DNA of 64,000 nt from Metellina segmentata (taxonomy: Eukaryota; Arthropoda; Arachnida; Araneae; Tetragnathidae). Position numbers and translations under genes: made by a program. The notes below the pieces were generated by a model that made no database searches, had not been told where the DNA came from, and saw only the letters and a list, made by a program, of their open reading frames with translations. The DNA lies in NCBI GenBank assembly GCA_947359465.1, contig OX375873.1, positions 95,157,478-95,221,477 of the forward strand, written 5' to 3'. Below are positions 11,475 through 22,309 of the stretch, one piece after another (the first letter of the stretch is position 1; every line of letters begins with the position of its first letter).

Positions 11475-11502
<28 letters not shown>
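11475..11502. repeat. (TA)n microsatellite
   Basis: About 14 TA units after a poly-A run. Confidence 0.95.
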
Positions 11503-11505
<3 letters not shown>

Positions 11506-12714
11506 CTTTTAAAGAGTAGTGCTGTTATCAAAAAGTTGTACATAGGAAAATAGAATATTAATAGTTGTTCTCTTTTCCTTAATAAGTAACACAATTCATT
11601 CTGAAATAGGTTTTTTTTATATAGATAATTAGAATAGTATATCAAATAAGAGCTTTATATTAATAAATAATTTCAAAGTAGATTAAAATTGTAGTGTATC
11701 AAAATAGTGAATTTTGAAAGCTAACTTAAAATTAATTTTCTATTTCAATTTTTTAGCAAAATTATTTTTGTTAGTTAATGAATTTTTAAAATATATTTAA
11801 GCAGTAAAACATACTGTTCTAAAGGATGATCCAAAAATAACATGTGTTGAGAAACTTGTTGCGATAATTGCAACTGCATTAATTATTGAACACAACATTT
11901 GGTAGTCCAACATTTTAAACCATGAAGAAGGTAGTGTGATAATTTGATTGAAATTGCAAGAATTTGAAGCCTTGCAGTGTTATATATAAAATTATGCAAA
12001 TTTAAAACAAAATTCGTAAATGTTTAAAAATATTAGTTTTAATGCTAAACAAATGAGGTGAAAGCTATGTTGCTTCGTACTGCAAGAGAGACGATACTCC
12101 CAGTAGTTTTCCATGTCATTCTCCAACTATAAAATAAAGTAATATATAAATTAAAAATTTTCACTTGTAGCACTATTTATCAAAATTTGTTAACATTAGT
12201 TTTTAACTTTAATTTCTTATATTTAATAGAAATATTTGTACAATGCTTTTTTTAATAAATTAATTTTACGTTTATTCTAATTTTTCACTTTTAAAATAAT
12301 TAAAGTTTTAAATTTAAAATTTAGAAGAATTATTTTTTAATTATAAATCTCAATTCTAATGACATTTATTCCATAATACTTATCATTTAGTTTAAAGAAG
12401 AAATAGGACACAGTTTTACCAAGTGTATGAATAACTGCAAATTAATTATCATGAGTATAATAATTCAATGTTTATTGATGTTAGCTCTCTCTATATTTTT
12501 TAACCAGTTTTGATTTATAAACATATATTATTCCTATATTTATTTATTAAATTATTTTTCATGAAACAAGAAATTCTGCATCATGGGTGACTTGATACCG
12601 AAAGAATGTTTTCGTTTTAGCAAAAACACTTGTCGTCATCCACAAGATTAAATCACACAATTCTTATTTAAAAACAATTAAAATTACAAATAATTTTTGG
12701 TATTTTAAACTTAC

Positions 12715-12912
12715 CGAAAAATGATCAACACAGCAATGCAAGCAAGAAGTAGAAGACAGCTTTTTGTTTTTCTTTTCATCTCTTTTCATAACGCTGCACC
12801 ATCTTCTACGAACTTGTTCATATTTTCGTACAACAAAAAAATACTTTTTTGGTGTTATAATCGTTGAATTATGACACAAACGGAACAATACAATATTTGT
12901 AATTCTTCTTTT
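12715..12912 (-). CDS. THAP-type zinc-finger exon (partial)
   Basis: The minus strand is open from about 12912 and reads LCHNST near the start, then TPKKYFFVV, a basic helix RRRWCSVMKRD, and CVDHFS. The order Cys...TP-K/aromatic...W...Cys-x2-His-Phe matches the THAP DNA-binding domain (C2CH zinc finger). One N-terminal cysteine of the usual pair appears replaced. Directly after DHFS comes GTAAGT on the minus strand (near 12710-12715), a strong splice donor, so this looks like a first coding exon. No ATG is in frame upstream before a stop at 12913-12915. THAP domains are common in transposases (P element, Kolobok) and in host genes derived from them. Confidence 0.55.
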
Positions 12913-13021
12913 TAACTATATTCGAATCTTTCATTACTGAATTAATCAAAAATCTGTAAAAATAAGATTACTAAAAAGATACCCATAGAGACAACACAGT
13001 TCAAGGAACGCTCTATGGGAA

Positions 13022-13090
13022 AATCGTGTACGATGACGTCACAGGCAAGAATCGTCAGCGATTGCAGTTTTTTGTTGAAAGTGACGTCAG
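13022..13090. promoter_or_regulatory. two TGACGTCA motifs near the right end of the nested insertion
   Basis: GATGACGTCACAGG near 13030 and AGTGACGTCAGAG near 13080, upstream of the minus-strand THAP-like exon. They mirror the single motif at 11142-11150. Confidence 0.35.
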
Positions 13091-13206
13091 AGCAATTTAA
13101 AAAAAGTTTTAAATATATTTAATGTCGTCAGATTGCAGTTTAAGTGGCATTTTTCTACGTAGTTTTTCGTGGTCTTTCATTTTAAAATGAATTTGAAAAA
13201 CATGCA

Positions 13207-13663
13207 TATTGTCCATTGTAAGATCACCTATTGTTTGGTGATTATCTTCATAAACTTTGTTCTTTAAATATTTCCACAGAAAAAAGTCAGGGATGCGCAG
13301 ATCAGGGACCGAGACGGCCAAAGGTTTCTTGAGATGAGTCGATCGCCAAAAAAAATCTTGAAGCATGCCCATGGTTTCATAACTTGTATGGCAGGTTGCA
13401 ACGTCTTGTTGGAAACAAGTCTCGTTCATTCACTTCTAATAATGCAACAAATTGTTGAATAAGTTGATATAGCGTATCTTTACTCGGTATTGCATCATTT
13501 GGATTTTTATGTCGCCAAAATTCTTTAAATCTTTCATGTGATTTACATTCAAAATAAGCATCAAGCACGCAATTCTCTGAATGCGTGATAAAATCATCTT
13601 GCAATGAAGAACAAAATGAAGTGGAACTTTATTATGGTTTAACTTGAGTGCGAAGAAAATCAA
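13207..13663 (-). pseudogene. transposase N-terminal and DDE-like fragment (Tc1/mariner superfamily)
   Basis: Reading from 13663 downward: an N-terminal segment with CVLDAYFECKSHERFKEFW (13604 frame), the usual helix-turn-helix region that precedes the catalytic core; then, in another frame, CFQQDVATCHTS (conserved Asp of the D-D-D/E core) and PDFFLWKYLKNKVYEDN. The catalytic core between these parts is missing, so an internal deletion joins residues normally far apart. At least one frameshift is needed, near 13430. Homology ends at 13207, where the nested insertion begins. Confidence 0.75.
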
Positions 13664-13755
13664 ACGATAAATTTTAAAGACTCTATAAAACTATAAGCAG
13701 ACAATAAAATTCAATAATTCTAAAAAACACGGGCAACACATTTTTTTAAGTTGAA

Positions 13756-13780
13756 GTACGGGAACTTTTAGGACACCCTG
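13756..13780 (-). repeat. right terminal inverted repeat of the Tc1/mariner element
   Basis: Exact reverse complement of 10706-10730, followed by TA at 13781-13782. Confidence 0.95.
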
Positions 13781-13782
13781 TA

Positions 13783-14464
13783 CAATCAGTCCAGGCTTCG
13801 CTCAAGCCCATCATCTCCTACATCGGCTGTTTCTCAGGACAGCTTATTAACCATCCTCAGCGGCTCGTTGAGGGTATCGAGTCCAAGGGTGTAATCTTCT
13901 ATTTATGCTTTGTGAGATAAATTACCACTTTTACAGTGAGGGGATTTGTTTTCAAATGATGAGATATTTCTAAATTACTTCTTGTATATTATAAAAAAGA
14001 AGTTTTATACATTAGTAGAGGCATATGAGTGACTGTTATGGTATCAAAAAAAAATCTACGCTCTATATCTTAAAAAGGTTAATTAATACAAAAATGAAGT
14101 CCAGTTTTCAAAACAAATTTATTTACTTTTTACAAGAAAGTACAACAATATAATCGAATGAATGAATACAAATATCTAGTTTGATGCCGATAAATTCCTT
14201 AGAGAGAAGAAGGCCAGCTGTTTAGCAACGGGAAAGAGATTAGTTAGGTGGCCATGCGGGATGTAAATAATTCATCCACTAGTCCGCATTTATCCACAGC
14301 GTTGTGAAAATATTCAAATCATCAGTCCGATTTATAGTCTGTGTCTCACAACTACTAGAGACAATACAATTTACGAATAGCCCTACACAGAAAAAGGGTT
14401 GTTTGTACTCTCCTTCCGTTTACAGTTCATTGACAGATGAAGTGACTAACAAATAAAATTTAGC
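13783..14464. other. no recognised feature
   Basis: Spacer between the mariner-like element and the Gypsy pol relic. Confidence 0.4.
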
Positions 14465-15710
14465 AGATCGTGTCGAGGACACAATAATTTTTTCATTGAT
14501 GTTGATTCAAAAATCCTCATGTACACGAAACCCAGTGAAGATGAGACGATAACCACTGATAAACCTTTAATTGTTGTTCCGAAATCATTACGTCAAAAAG
14601 TTCTAAAAATTGCTCATCTTCCACATTTTGGCATTACAAAAACATATGAGTTTTTGACTTCAAAATATTTTTGGCATGGTATGTACGCAGACACGCAAAA
14701 TTTTGTCTCTTCTTGTGAAACGTGTATACGCAATAAACCACACAGAATCCCTCCAGCTCCCTTTCAACCCACAATGTCCCCTGACAGACCTGGTCAGCTT
14801 GTATCGATGGATCTTGTTGGACCTTTTTTCAAATAATCAACATATTTTAACCATTATCGATCATTTTTCTCGACATTTATAGCTATTTCCTTTGATGTCT
14901 ATAACATCTAATGCAGTCATGAATGCTGTTTTTACATATATATCTATACATGGTCGTCCGTCATTGATTCTAACAGACCTTGGAACACAGTTCACATCCG
15001 AAATTTTTGAAGTATTTAATTCTACTCTTGGCATAAAATTACTTCATACTTCATCTGGCAGACCACAGGCCAACGCCATCAGTGAACGTGTAAACACTGC
15101 TATAAAATCCACAATTGGTTCTTTAATTGAACAGGGTTATTCTTTTCATGATGCCGTCAAAATTCACCAAAACCTCTACAATGGGTCTATTCACAGCTCT
15201 ACGAGTTGCACGCCTAATTTAGTTCATTTCGGTAGGGAACTTTCTCTAATCACAGATACTTTCGTTAGGAACTTTCATGTTAACAACCTTAATCAAGCTC
15301 ACAACTTATTGGAAATATTACGCACGGTTGATAAAGTTTACACGCAAGTTTATAACACGTCTGTACAGACAAAAAGTCAATATTATGACCAACAACATAT
15401 GAGAACCAAAGTTCGTCCATTCAAAAAGGGAGAACATGTTTATCTCAAATCGAAAGAAAAGTACAGACCTCACTATGATGGTCCTTTTGAAGTAATGGAA
15501 ATTCATTCACCTGTATTGGTATCTATAACTAGAACTCCTCAAATACCTAACAAAACTTTCAAGGTGCATATTGATCGTCTTATCAAGGCTCCTACACGTC
15601 ATAACTATCTTGATCTCCCTGGTGCAAACAATCAAACTACAACAAAAAATCGTTATATTGTACCTACTAATACAACAAACTCATATAACTTACGACCTAG
15701 ACGACACTAA
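14465..15710 (+). pseudogene. Ty3/Gypsy pol relic: integrase region
   Basis: Homologous to the last 400 residues of the intact pol at 22310-26098. In order: an HxxH...CxxC zinc-binding region (HLPHFG near 14615, then SSCETC); catalytic Asp in SMDLVGP; second Asp in LTDLGTQFTSEIF; catalytic Glu in SERVN; and a GPF module (YDGPFEVM). It is broken by a frameshift at the T-run near 14822-14828 and by an in-frame TAG at 14880-14882. NGQ before SER has become NAI. Reverse transcriptase and RNase H are absent upstream. The C-terminus ends in YNLRPRRH before the stop at 15710. Confidence 0.9.
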
Positions 15711-17845
15711 TTCAACCAGTTACATTCTTCACTTTTGCTGTCTTCTAGTAGTTCTCGTTTTAATTATTTGGATTACAGTTATTGGTCAAATATACTTCAC
15801 TCTAATGGGAAAACCATAGGATACGAACACAAGTTTGAATTGGTATATCTTTCACAGATAATTTTTCTCGCACTCTTGCATGTATAGTTTGCAGGATGAC
15901 ACATACTGATTTTTTTATACATCTTTACTTTAACTTAAAATATTGAGTGAACAATAGACAATTTACTACTGCATCGTGTGTGACAAACCACGGAGTCAAC
16001 ATGATAGTCACAACAGAGTGACAAATAATTTTGTACATTCACAAACCGTATTTTTCCTCATTGTTGTATCAACAGAGTGCTTATGATTCGATATGATCTG
16101 TTATACTTTGTATTTATATATATTCCAGAAATTTTAGTGTTGGTCGAATAAATAGAACTTCTGTTCTCTTTGTCATTGGCCAGTATGTACTGTCAATCAT
16201 TCTTGCTGTTTTGCTAAATAGGACAGTGGACAATATATAATTGCTCCTAGCAATACGAAAGCTTGAATATATGCTAAACGTTTGATTTAATAATTTTCAT
16301 GTGTATGTATTTGTGTCATCATCAAAAGTCATGCTATAATGTAAAGCAGTATAAATTTCGATGATATGTATATTTGTAATATTGTTTTATTATTTTGTGA
16401 GAATTTTTTAAATCATGGAAAATCATCCATGGCTATCTCACACTCAGAACCCATTTAATTAATCATCTGTGGATTCAGCATTTGGAACAATATATAGTCT
16501 TGCGTTGCTCGTTCCATTTGTAAATTAAATTTACTTAATGTGAATTTTGTAGTTTATGAACTATTGTGTTCTATTTGATTGATTAACAACGTTTTCGGTT
16601 GTTTTGAACTTTTTGGTAAAATTGTGCTTTGAGCTCACATTATGTTTACACCTGTAGTTATGTGAAGAAAAAGGGTAAACAAACCTTATCATAAGTAAAG
16701 TTGAGTACTAAAAAGGGAAAATCTTTCTGTTCAATTTTAGCTGAATTCCCATTTGTGTTTCAAAAGAAAAATATTTCTTAGTGTTCAGAAATATTTGTGT
16801 TTATTTTGGGTCATGACAAATTACTACTTGTAGTGAATAGTAATGAAACACTACATGTTGTGGAAATTACCACACATTTTTTGCAATGTGAAACTTGTTT
16901 TTTGAATCATATTTGAGTTATGATATCTATTATGTTGTTTGTTGAGAATTTCAGGACCCTATTGTGAAGTTGTTCCATTGCCAAGAAGCAGTGCAATGAA
17001 AATCCGTTTGATGGATAAGTTTCGTGGTATTTATGTTTTCACAATTGTCTCTGTAATCTGTAATGTCGACATTTTTTATTTTAGTTATCATGGGAGACCA
17101 TTCCTTTTTCATCATACACCAAGTGGCCACTCACAATTTGAACCTCACTAATGTCTGTGTCACAAATTTGACATTTTCAAAAGTCAAAATTTTTTTGTGT
17201 CATCTCTTTTAGGTACATTTTTTGGTACGTCAGATCCAAATATGCGCATGGATTTGTGGTATGATACTTTAAACTGGTCTTAGTTCATCCTACCTGATGT
17301 TCTTAATTTGTGTGTTTGAATAAGGGTGACTCATTTTCACTGCAGTGAAATAACCTAACTAGAAATATATTTCTTAAAATTTTTTGGTGTTGACATAAAT
17401 TGGTCTTCTCTCCCATAAATAATGCTAATTTTGATTTTTGTGTTTTGTGACACTGCACCCACCATTACACGTTGGAATGTTATTTCTACCACCCACCTAT
17501 TAACAAGTTAAAATGTCATATCAGATGCTTGTTTTTATTTTTGGTGGATATCTTGTCTTGTCAATGTTATTACCACTTTTCCTCCCATAGTTGCCTTTAT
17601 TGTTATGAAGAAGAAAATGTCCTGGAGCGTCTGTTGATTGTTGTTTTGTTACTCATGGCACTATGCAGCCAACTATTGAGTATGCTTGCGTAATCATCAT
17701 ACCCCGTGTATCTTCGCAAGTGTCAACGTGGTCGAGTACGGTGATACAACTAATTTCAAATTTTTCTTATCTGCACCGGTATTTAAGCTTATATTCCATA
17801 TGTCGTCAGATTGACATAGTAAATTTCTAAAAAAAACCTATCTCT
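15711..17845. other. non-coding tail of the Gypsy relic or unrelated AT-rich DNA
   Basis: Over 2 kb without a credible ORF; no envelope-like frame. It ends at a purine tract and LTR-like segment. If all belongs to one element, the pol-to-LTR gap is about twice that of the intact copy (1.15 kb). Confidence 0.4.
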
Positions 17846-18347
17846 GGGGAGAATGTGGTGAAGGCTTACCCTTCCCCACATGTTTTAATTATTTTCCTGC
17901 CACCCCAGATTTTTTGGAAAAGAAATGAGAGCAATAATTATATTCTCTGTAAAGTTGTTTTTTCAATCCCTTTCCCGGCTTCCTAACAACGAAAATCTTG
18001 AAAGCATACATTGGTTTTCTCAGGCTTTTTCCCTTCTTGGAATTCTGCTTTGAGTGCTTCCTTGATTAGGGCACAGCGACCCCTCATCATTCTCACGGTC
18101 TCATCTATACCTTGTCCACCCTGATTGGACAATTGGTGACCTTTCAAGGTCAAATCCACCCCACTTAACCTTCAACGTGACACTTCTTAATGACCGGAAG
18201 ATGTTGGCGTGATTTGGCTCTCTTCTTCCTGAAGTTTTTTAACATTCCGTTGGGATAAAGGAATAACCCCGGCTGTCTTTCTCCCGCGTACTGTATGTAA
18301 AATTATTGGCGTTAATTTCCCCCTCGCATTGAGGTGACCTTCGTTTT
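17846..18347 (+). mobile_element. possible LTR with polypurine tract
   Basis: GGGGAGAA (17846-17853) looks like a polypurine tract. The next bases, TGTGGTGAAGG, form a hairpin with CCTTCCCCACA a few bases later. About 490 bases on, TGGCGATCCCGGA (18348-18360) resembles a primer-binding site. The segment could therefore be an LTR. There is no second copy in the window to prove it and the 3' end lacks the usual CA, so boundaries are tentative. Confidence 0.4.
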
Positions 18348-18360
18348 TGGCGATCCCGGA
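18348..18360 (+). other. possible primer-binding site
   Basis: TGGCGATCCCGGA begins with TGG, complementary to the CCA end of a tRNA, immediately downstream of the LTR-like segment. The tRNA was not identified. Confidence 0.35.
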
Positions 18361-18424
18361 AAGAAGACGTAGGGACTGATTTTCTCTGCTAAGGAACCCC
18401 CCTTTTTTTCAGTTAGAGAGAGGA

Positions 18425-18722
18425 GACTCCTTTGCTATGCGGCTGGGTTTTCACCCAAAAACTGATGACCTTCTCGTCTTTTTTTTGAGATTGAGCGATC
18501 CTACTCCTCGGAATGCAGCGGTTTTTTTCACACCAAAAACTGACGATCTTCTCGTCTCCTTTTTTGAGATTGAGACAGGGATGCGACTCCTTTGCTTTGC
18601 GGCGGCGTTTCCACTCCAAAACTGATAACCTCTCGTCTTCGTTTTGTTTGGAGATAGAATGATCGGACTCATCGTATGCTGCGGCTTTCGCCCCAAAACT
18701 GCGATTTCTAATCGTTCAATGT
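18425..18722 (+). repeat. tandem repeat, about 3.7 x 80 bp
   Basis: Units start at 18425, 18502, 18585 and 18666 with GACTCC/ACTCC. They share a GCGG-TTT-CAC block, CAAAAACTGATGA, CTCGTCTT and a T-run followed by GAGATTGAG. Copies differ at roughly one position in five. It would lie in the 5' leader of an LTR element if the segment before it is an LTR. Confidence 0.8.
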
Positions 18723-18737
18723 TAAATGAACGCGTCT

Positions 18738-19110
18738 TCATCTGTATGGCTGTTCTTCCGAGCCACGGACAACTCCAGATCCTCCCCTGTTAGATTTCAG
18801 TGAATTCCTTGGATTTTGAATAATCAATTCCTCGAACAATTCCTCAAAGTCGTTCTCGTAGTCGATCCGATCCCCTGATGAGTAGCCATGGACACTCTCT
18901 GAGGGAAATAAGGATGTCTCTTCCATAACACCGGCATCGAACTCGACCACAGTGACCAGCGATCCCTTAGAAGCTGAATAAAGAATTTGTTGACTCTCCA
19001 GTATTTGCGTCGCGACTTTTCTTCGTGGTTGATTTCACCATGCCCAGGTTTTCCCACAGCATCAACTTCGAGGAAGTGAAAGAACATCATCTGGTGAGTC
19101 CATTTTCACA
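18738..19110. other. unassigned, possibly exonic stretch
   Basis: More GC-rich than its surroundings. The minus strand is open from 18950 to 18738 (Glu/Asp-rich) and from 19090 to 18824. The plus strand has an ATG near 19039 and reaches CTGGTGAGT at 19091-19099, a good splice-donor match, after about 18 codons. No family recognised; it may be leader or gag of the neighbouring element. Confidence 0.25.
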
Positions 19111-19251
19111 AACTCTTTTATTTTAAACGACCGACGTCTTGCCTACTTTGCATTAGCCTTTCACGAGCCATTTTTTTAAAAACCATTTACGGCCAACATT
19201 GTATGTCCAGATAACCTATCTAGGAATTAGATCACGAACCTGTTTATTCAT

Positions 19252-19515
19252 TCAAATAACCACTTTTCCTACACGATCTACACCATACTTTCTTTGCCAA
19301 AGAGTCAGCTCTTTCATTACATGTGATGGGATCCATTGAAATACTGTCACTTTGTTATAGTTTTTGAGAGATTTAATTGTTTGTTTTATATTGGAGAAAT
19401 TAGGAGTTACGGTGCGGTCGCTCGACTGAACAGCCAGTATTGCGGCCACTGAGTCTACCAAAAATACAACCTTAGTAAAAAGATTGGTTTTCAATATAAA
19501 GCTGTCCAGTGCCAT
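19252..19515 (-). pseudogene. RNase H fragment of a non-LTR retrotransposon (LINE)
   Basis: The minus strand reads FLVDSVAAILAV and then QWIPSHV. This is the order of the LINE-encoded RNase H domain of the Jockey/I type (D-S-x-A-A-I, then W-I-P-S-H). After SHV a frameshift occurs; the expected continuation NERADSLAKK is present in the neighbouring frame just downstream. No reverse transcriptase is attached, so it is a decayed fragment. Confidence 0.75.
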
Positions 19516-19636
19516 TGAGATGGCGTGGATTTAGCATCAAAACTAGACATGTATCTTCCTACGGGAGCGTTATGAACGATTATCAATTGCGACAAATTCA
19601 ACAATTAATCTACGGTTTAAACAATTAAAGTGCAGT

Positions 19637-19960
19637 TTGGTATTAAATGTCATTGAGTTCAATATTAGTGGTAGAGTAGTTCGGTATAGTTCGAATGAAA
19701 CCACTTACAAAGTCTTCACTCCTCTAGGTCCGAGGGTCATATCAGATATGGACATCCTTTGTCTACGTGACGCTATTGGAGTTTCTTCTTATTCTAAAAT
19801 CATAACACAAAACAGTGTCAACACTTTGAATATTGTTAGACTTTCCATGCATGATCCCAGTACTATTACAATTTTAAAGATGCACTCAAGGCAAAAAAAA
19901 AAAACCTACAAAAAATGGGATGTTAAATTTGACAGTTCAGTACATGATATAAGACCCTGA
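19637..19960 (+). CDS. unrecognised 107-codon open frame
   Basis: The frame has no signal peptide, membrane segment or recognised motif. It has an A-run near its end and lies between a LINE relic and the Gypsy insertion. It could be a fragment of a mobile-element protein or a chance frame. Confidence 0.2.
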   Translation: MVLNVIEFNISGRVVRYSSNETTYKVFTPLGPRVISDMDILCLRDAIGVSSYSKIITQNSVNTLNIVRLSMHDPSTITILKMHSRQKKKTYKKWDVKFDSSVHDIRP

Positions 19961-20607
19961 TAATTCAAAACAGCATTACCGAAATCGAAATACTAAGCAC
20001 AGTTGACTAGTTCGGTGGTACTTAAAATAATTTATACACGAATAACACAACAAGTTTTATGATGCCGTACAGAAACTCATACATAAACAATTTTTAAAAG
20101 TACCTTTGTAAGTGATGCAAAAGCATCGGGTTTCTTCCCCAAATACCATAGAAAATAACTCGATGATAAACTTATTTTCCCTCTTTTCAAACCACATGGA
20201 TTATAGCACATTTTTGTCCTAACCTTATTGATGACAGTTGCTATTTACTTCTGAACTTTTTTTTTAACGAAGGCTTAAAAGTGTTAAAATTACATTCAGA
20301 AAATCTGTAAACGTAATTCCAGTGTTTAAAAATGTAATAAGGCTTGATTTAAAATTTTTCCCATTTAAATTGATATTTATAGTTTGCCACTGATCTGTGT
20401 ACATTCTAGAAACTGGGAAAATATGCAGACGACTACACTACAAGTTACATAAAATGCATTTAAAGTAGACATATTAAAATTAATTGAAAATATCAAATTA
20501 TAATTTTGATACGTCACAAATATTTTATTAATCTTATTTTAAATGTTTTAACTAACAGGAAGAGGAATTTTATTTTATAAACAGTATAAAGCAGTAGAAT
20601 TTGTAAG
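19961..20607. other. left flank of the Gypsy insertion
   Basis: AT-rich, no recognised gene. It was continuous with 28292 onward before the insertion. Confidence 0.6.
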
Positions 20608-20612
20608 CATGG
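20608..20612. repeat. target-site duplication CATGG (left)
   Basis: CATGG immediately before the LTR, repeated at 28287-28291 immediately after the other LTR. A 5-bp duplication is usual for Ty3/Gypsy integrases. Confidence 0.95.
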
Positions 20613-21158
20613 TGTCATACGTTGACTAGGCCGTGATTGTGGTGATAATCATGCAAGTAAATTAAAGTCTTGCAAAAGAAACAGGACACATCAGGTAATC
20701 AAGAAAGAAAATATATTGTCACAGAATTCAAGTAAATTTTACATAATTGATCACAAATAAAAATAGAGACAATCACTGCATTTTTAATTGAATAAAAATA
20801 AGAATGAAATTAAATTCAATAGACCTGTCCGGTGTCCAATCCATCCCCCAGCACTTCGATGGTGAGTATCTGAGTTCCAGACGCCCAGAGACAACTGTCG
20901 AAAAAAAGTTATTTTTCCTCACTTGGCACACTTCAGCCCCCGTGATGCTTTCGCTATTTTCCCATTGGACCCCAAGGATAGCGTCCCCACGGCAGGCTGT
21001 CCATTCCGGCGGGCTCATTGTTCGGGATTTTTTTCCGCGCGAATTCCGCCAACCCCAAGCTACCCCTTTGTGGAGGTTTCGCTATCATGTTTCCCTTGAG
21101 GTCAATGTTCGCTGTGTGGAGGCATCATTGGAGTGTGTGCTGCTTGCTTAGCTGGACA
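20613..21158 (-). repeat. 3' LTR (546 bp)
   Basis: Identical by eye to 27741-28286. It starts TGTCATACG and ends GCTGGACA on the plus strand. In transcription direction this is the downstream LTR. No poly(A) signal was assigned. Confidence 0.97.
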
Positions 21159-21169
21159 CTCTTCCCTCT
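21159..21169 (-). other. polypurine tract
   Basis: Plus-strand CTCTTCCCTCT directly next to the 3' LTR is AGAGGGAAGAG on the element strand, the expected plus-strand DNA primer site. Confidence 0.85.
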
Positions 21170-22309
21170 GACCAGAAAAGTGATCCAAAGTCGTGAACAT
21201 TCACCTGGTTCCTGGAAGTATCAGTTCATCTGTAAAAGTGGTACATCACAATAGAAAGTCCTTGCGAGGCGGCTTGAATTGTGTTATTTAAGTTGCACTG
21301 TATATTGGACACAGAAATGGAGCTAGGGATGGAGTGGACATAAAACATTTCAAGCATTATAGAAAAGTATATAATACTGTTGGTTTCTATAATAATATTA
21401 ATATATTGCACAGGTAAACACAAGAATCTTAAATTCGACAGGGATTTCATGAGAAATTGTTCACAAGTATGAGTTGTGAAAAGACATGTAAATTTGTCAA
21501 GAAAAATATAATAGAAAATCAGCACATCACTAGACTTACACAAAAACACAAATAGAATAAAATGTCTAGAATAAAATATGTAATGTTATAAAAAACCTTT
21601 TATAAATTCATGACGTTTGTAAATTGTAAACAGAAAATTATCGTGCCCTTTGTGGCACTGAATTGCGCACTTGTTCATTGCATCACGAATTGATGAGGAC
21701 AAAACAATTCCCAATATTACAGACCTTCACTTGTGAGGACTTGACAGGTTCGAACACAAACCTTTTAAAGAATAAAAATAAAGATAAAATGACCTAATCG
21801 GTATGACAAATTTGAGCGACTACCTTTGGCAGAAACTACATAAAGAGTAGTACACTAGGTGTAGTGCTAAAAGCAATACACGTGATGAGGCAGTGTAATG
21901 TAAACAGTTTGTAATACCAGTCTGGAGATGTTCAAATATGTGATCAGGCTATGGAGAAAAATTGAAACAGGCATTATCAAAATGTTTACATGAAAGGATA
22001 GCTGACCTGGGCTTCTGAAAATAAACAAACAAACGTGACTAACATTTTAAACCAAAAAAATGTTGCATTGTCCAACAGATCTGAAATCAAACGTAATTTT
22101 TTGAATAAGAGGAACGAAGAATAACGAAAGAATCACTCATACTCACCCTGACGAAGCAGTGGGGGACAGGTGATTAATAAGTAAAAATGCAGTAATTGAC
22201 TAATATGAAAAAAACTATTATGAAATACATGGTATTTGACGACACAAGCAAAATGTAATCACAAGTTAGTTTCAATAAGTATCATAATATGTTTACTTAA
22301 ACAAGAATG
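21170..22309 (-). other. non-coding region between pol and the 3' LTR
   Basis: A minus frame at 21226-21549 (107 codons) is hydrophobic and rich in Phe/Ile, but lacks a signal-peptide and surface/transmembrane organisation that would suggest env. I see no gene here. Confidence 0.6.

Larger units (their letters stand above)
10981..13201. mobile_element. nested insertion (2,221 bp) splitting the transposase gene
   Basis: Transposase homology stops after 13207 (minus strand) and resumes at 10980. The junctions share ATGCA (10976-10980 and 13202-13206), which may be a 5-bp target duplication. The insert has no obvious long terminal inverted repeat, but TGACGTCAT occurs near both ends (11142-11150 and about 13024-13032). 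Inside are a plus-strand frame from 11298 and a minus-strand THAP-like exon ending in a splice donor, pointing toward each other. The superfamily is undetermined. Confidence 0.55.
10706..13780 (-). mobile_element. Tc1/mariner-superfamily transposon with nested insertion (3,075 bp)
   Basis: Perfect 25-bp terminal inverted repeats (outer end CAGGGTGTCCTAAAAG) are flanked by TA at 10704-10705 and 13781-13782, the target duplication of this superfamily. The transposase reads on the minus strand: an N-terminal helix-turn-helix-like part and a DDE-like part lie at 13207-13663 and the C-terminus at 10843-10980. The gap is filled by a 2.2-kb insertion with its own sequence character. The transposase is also internally deleted and frameshifted, so this copy is dead, but its intact repeats could still be substrates for a related transposase. 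Confidence 0.85.

Noticed and set aside
10981..13201. Calling the nested insert a Kolobok or P element
   Set aside because: THAP is shared by several superfamilies and host genes; neither the TTAA nor the 8-bp target signature is visible and no catalytic domain was seen.
20804..21151. 115-codon open frame on the plus strand of the LTR (also 27932-28279)
   Set aside because: Antisense to the element, present only because both LTRs are identical; no motif.
21226..21549. Possible envelope-like gene between pol and the 3' LTR
   Set aside because: 107 codons, low complexity, no signal peptide plus transmembrane arrangement and no cleavage motif; length far below any env.
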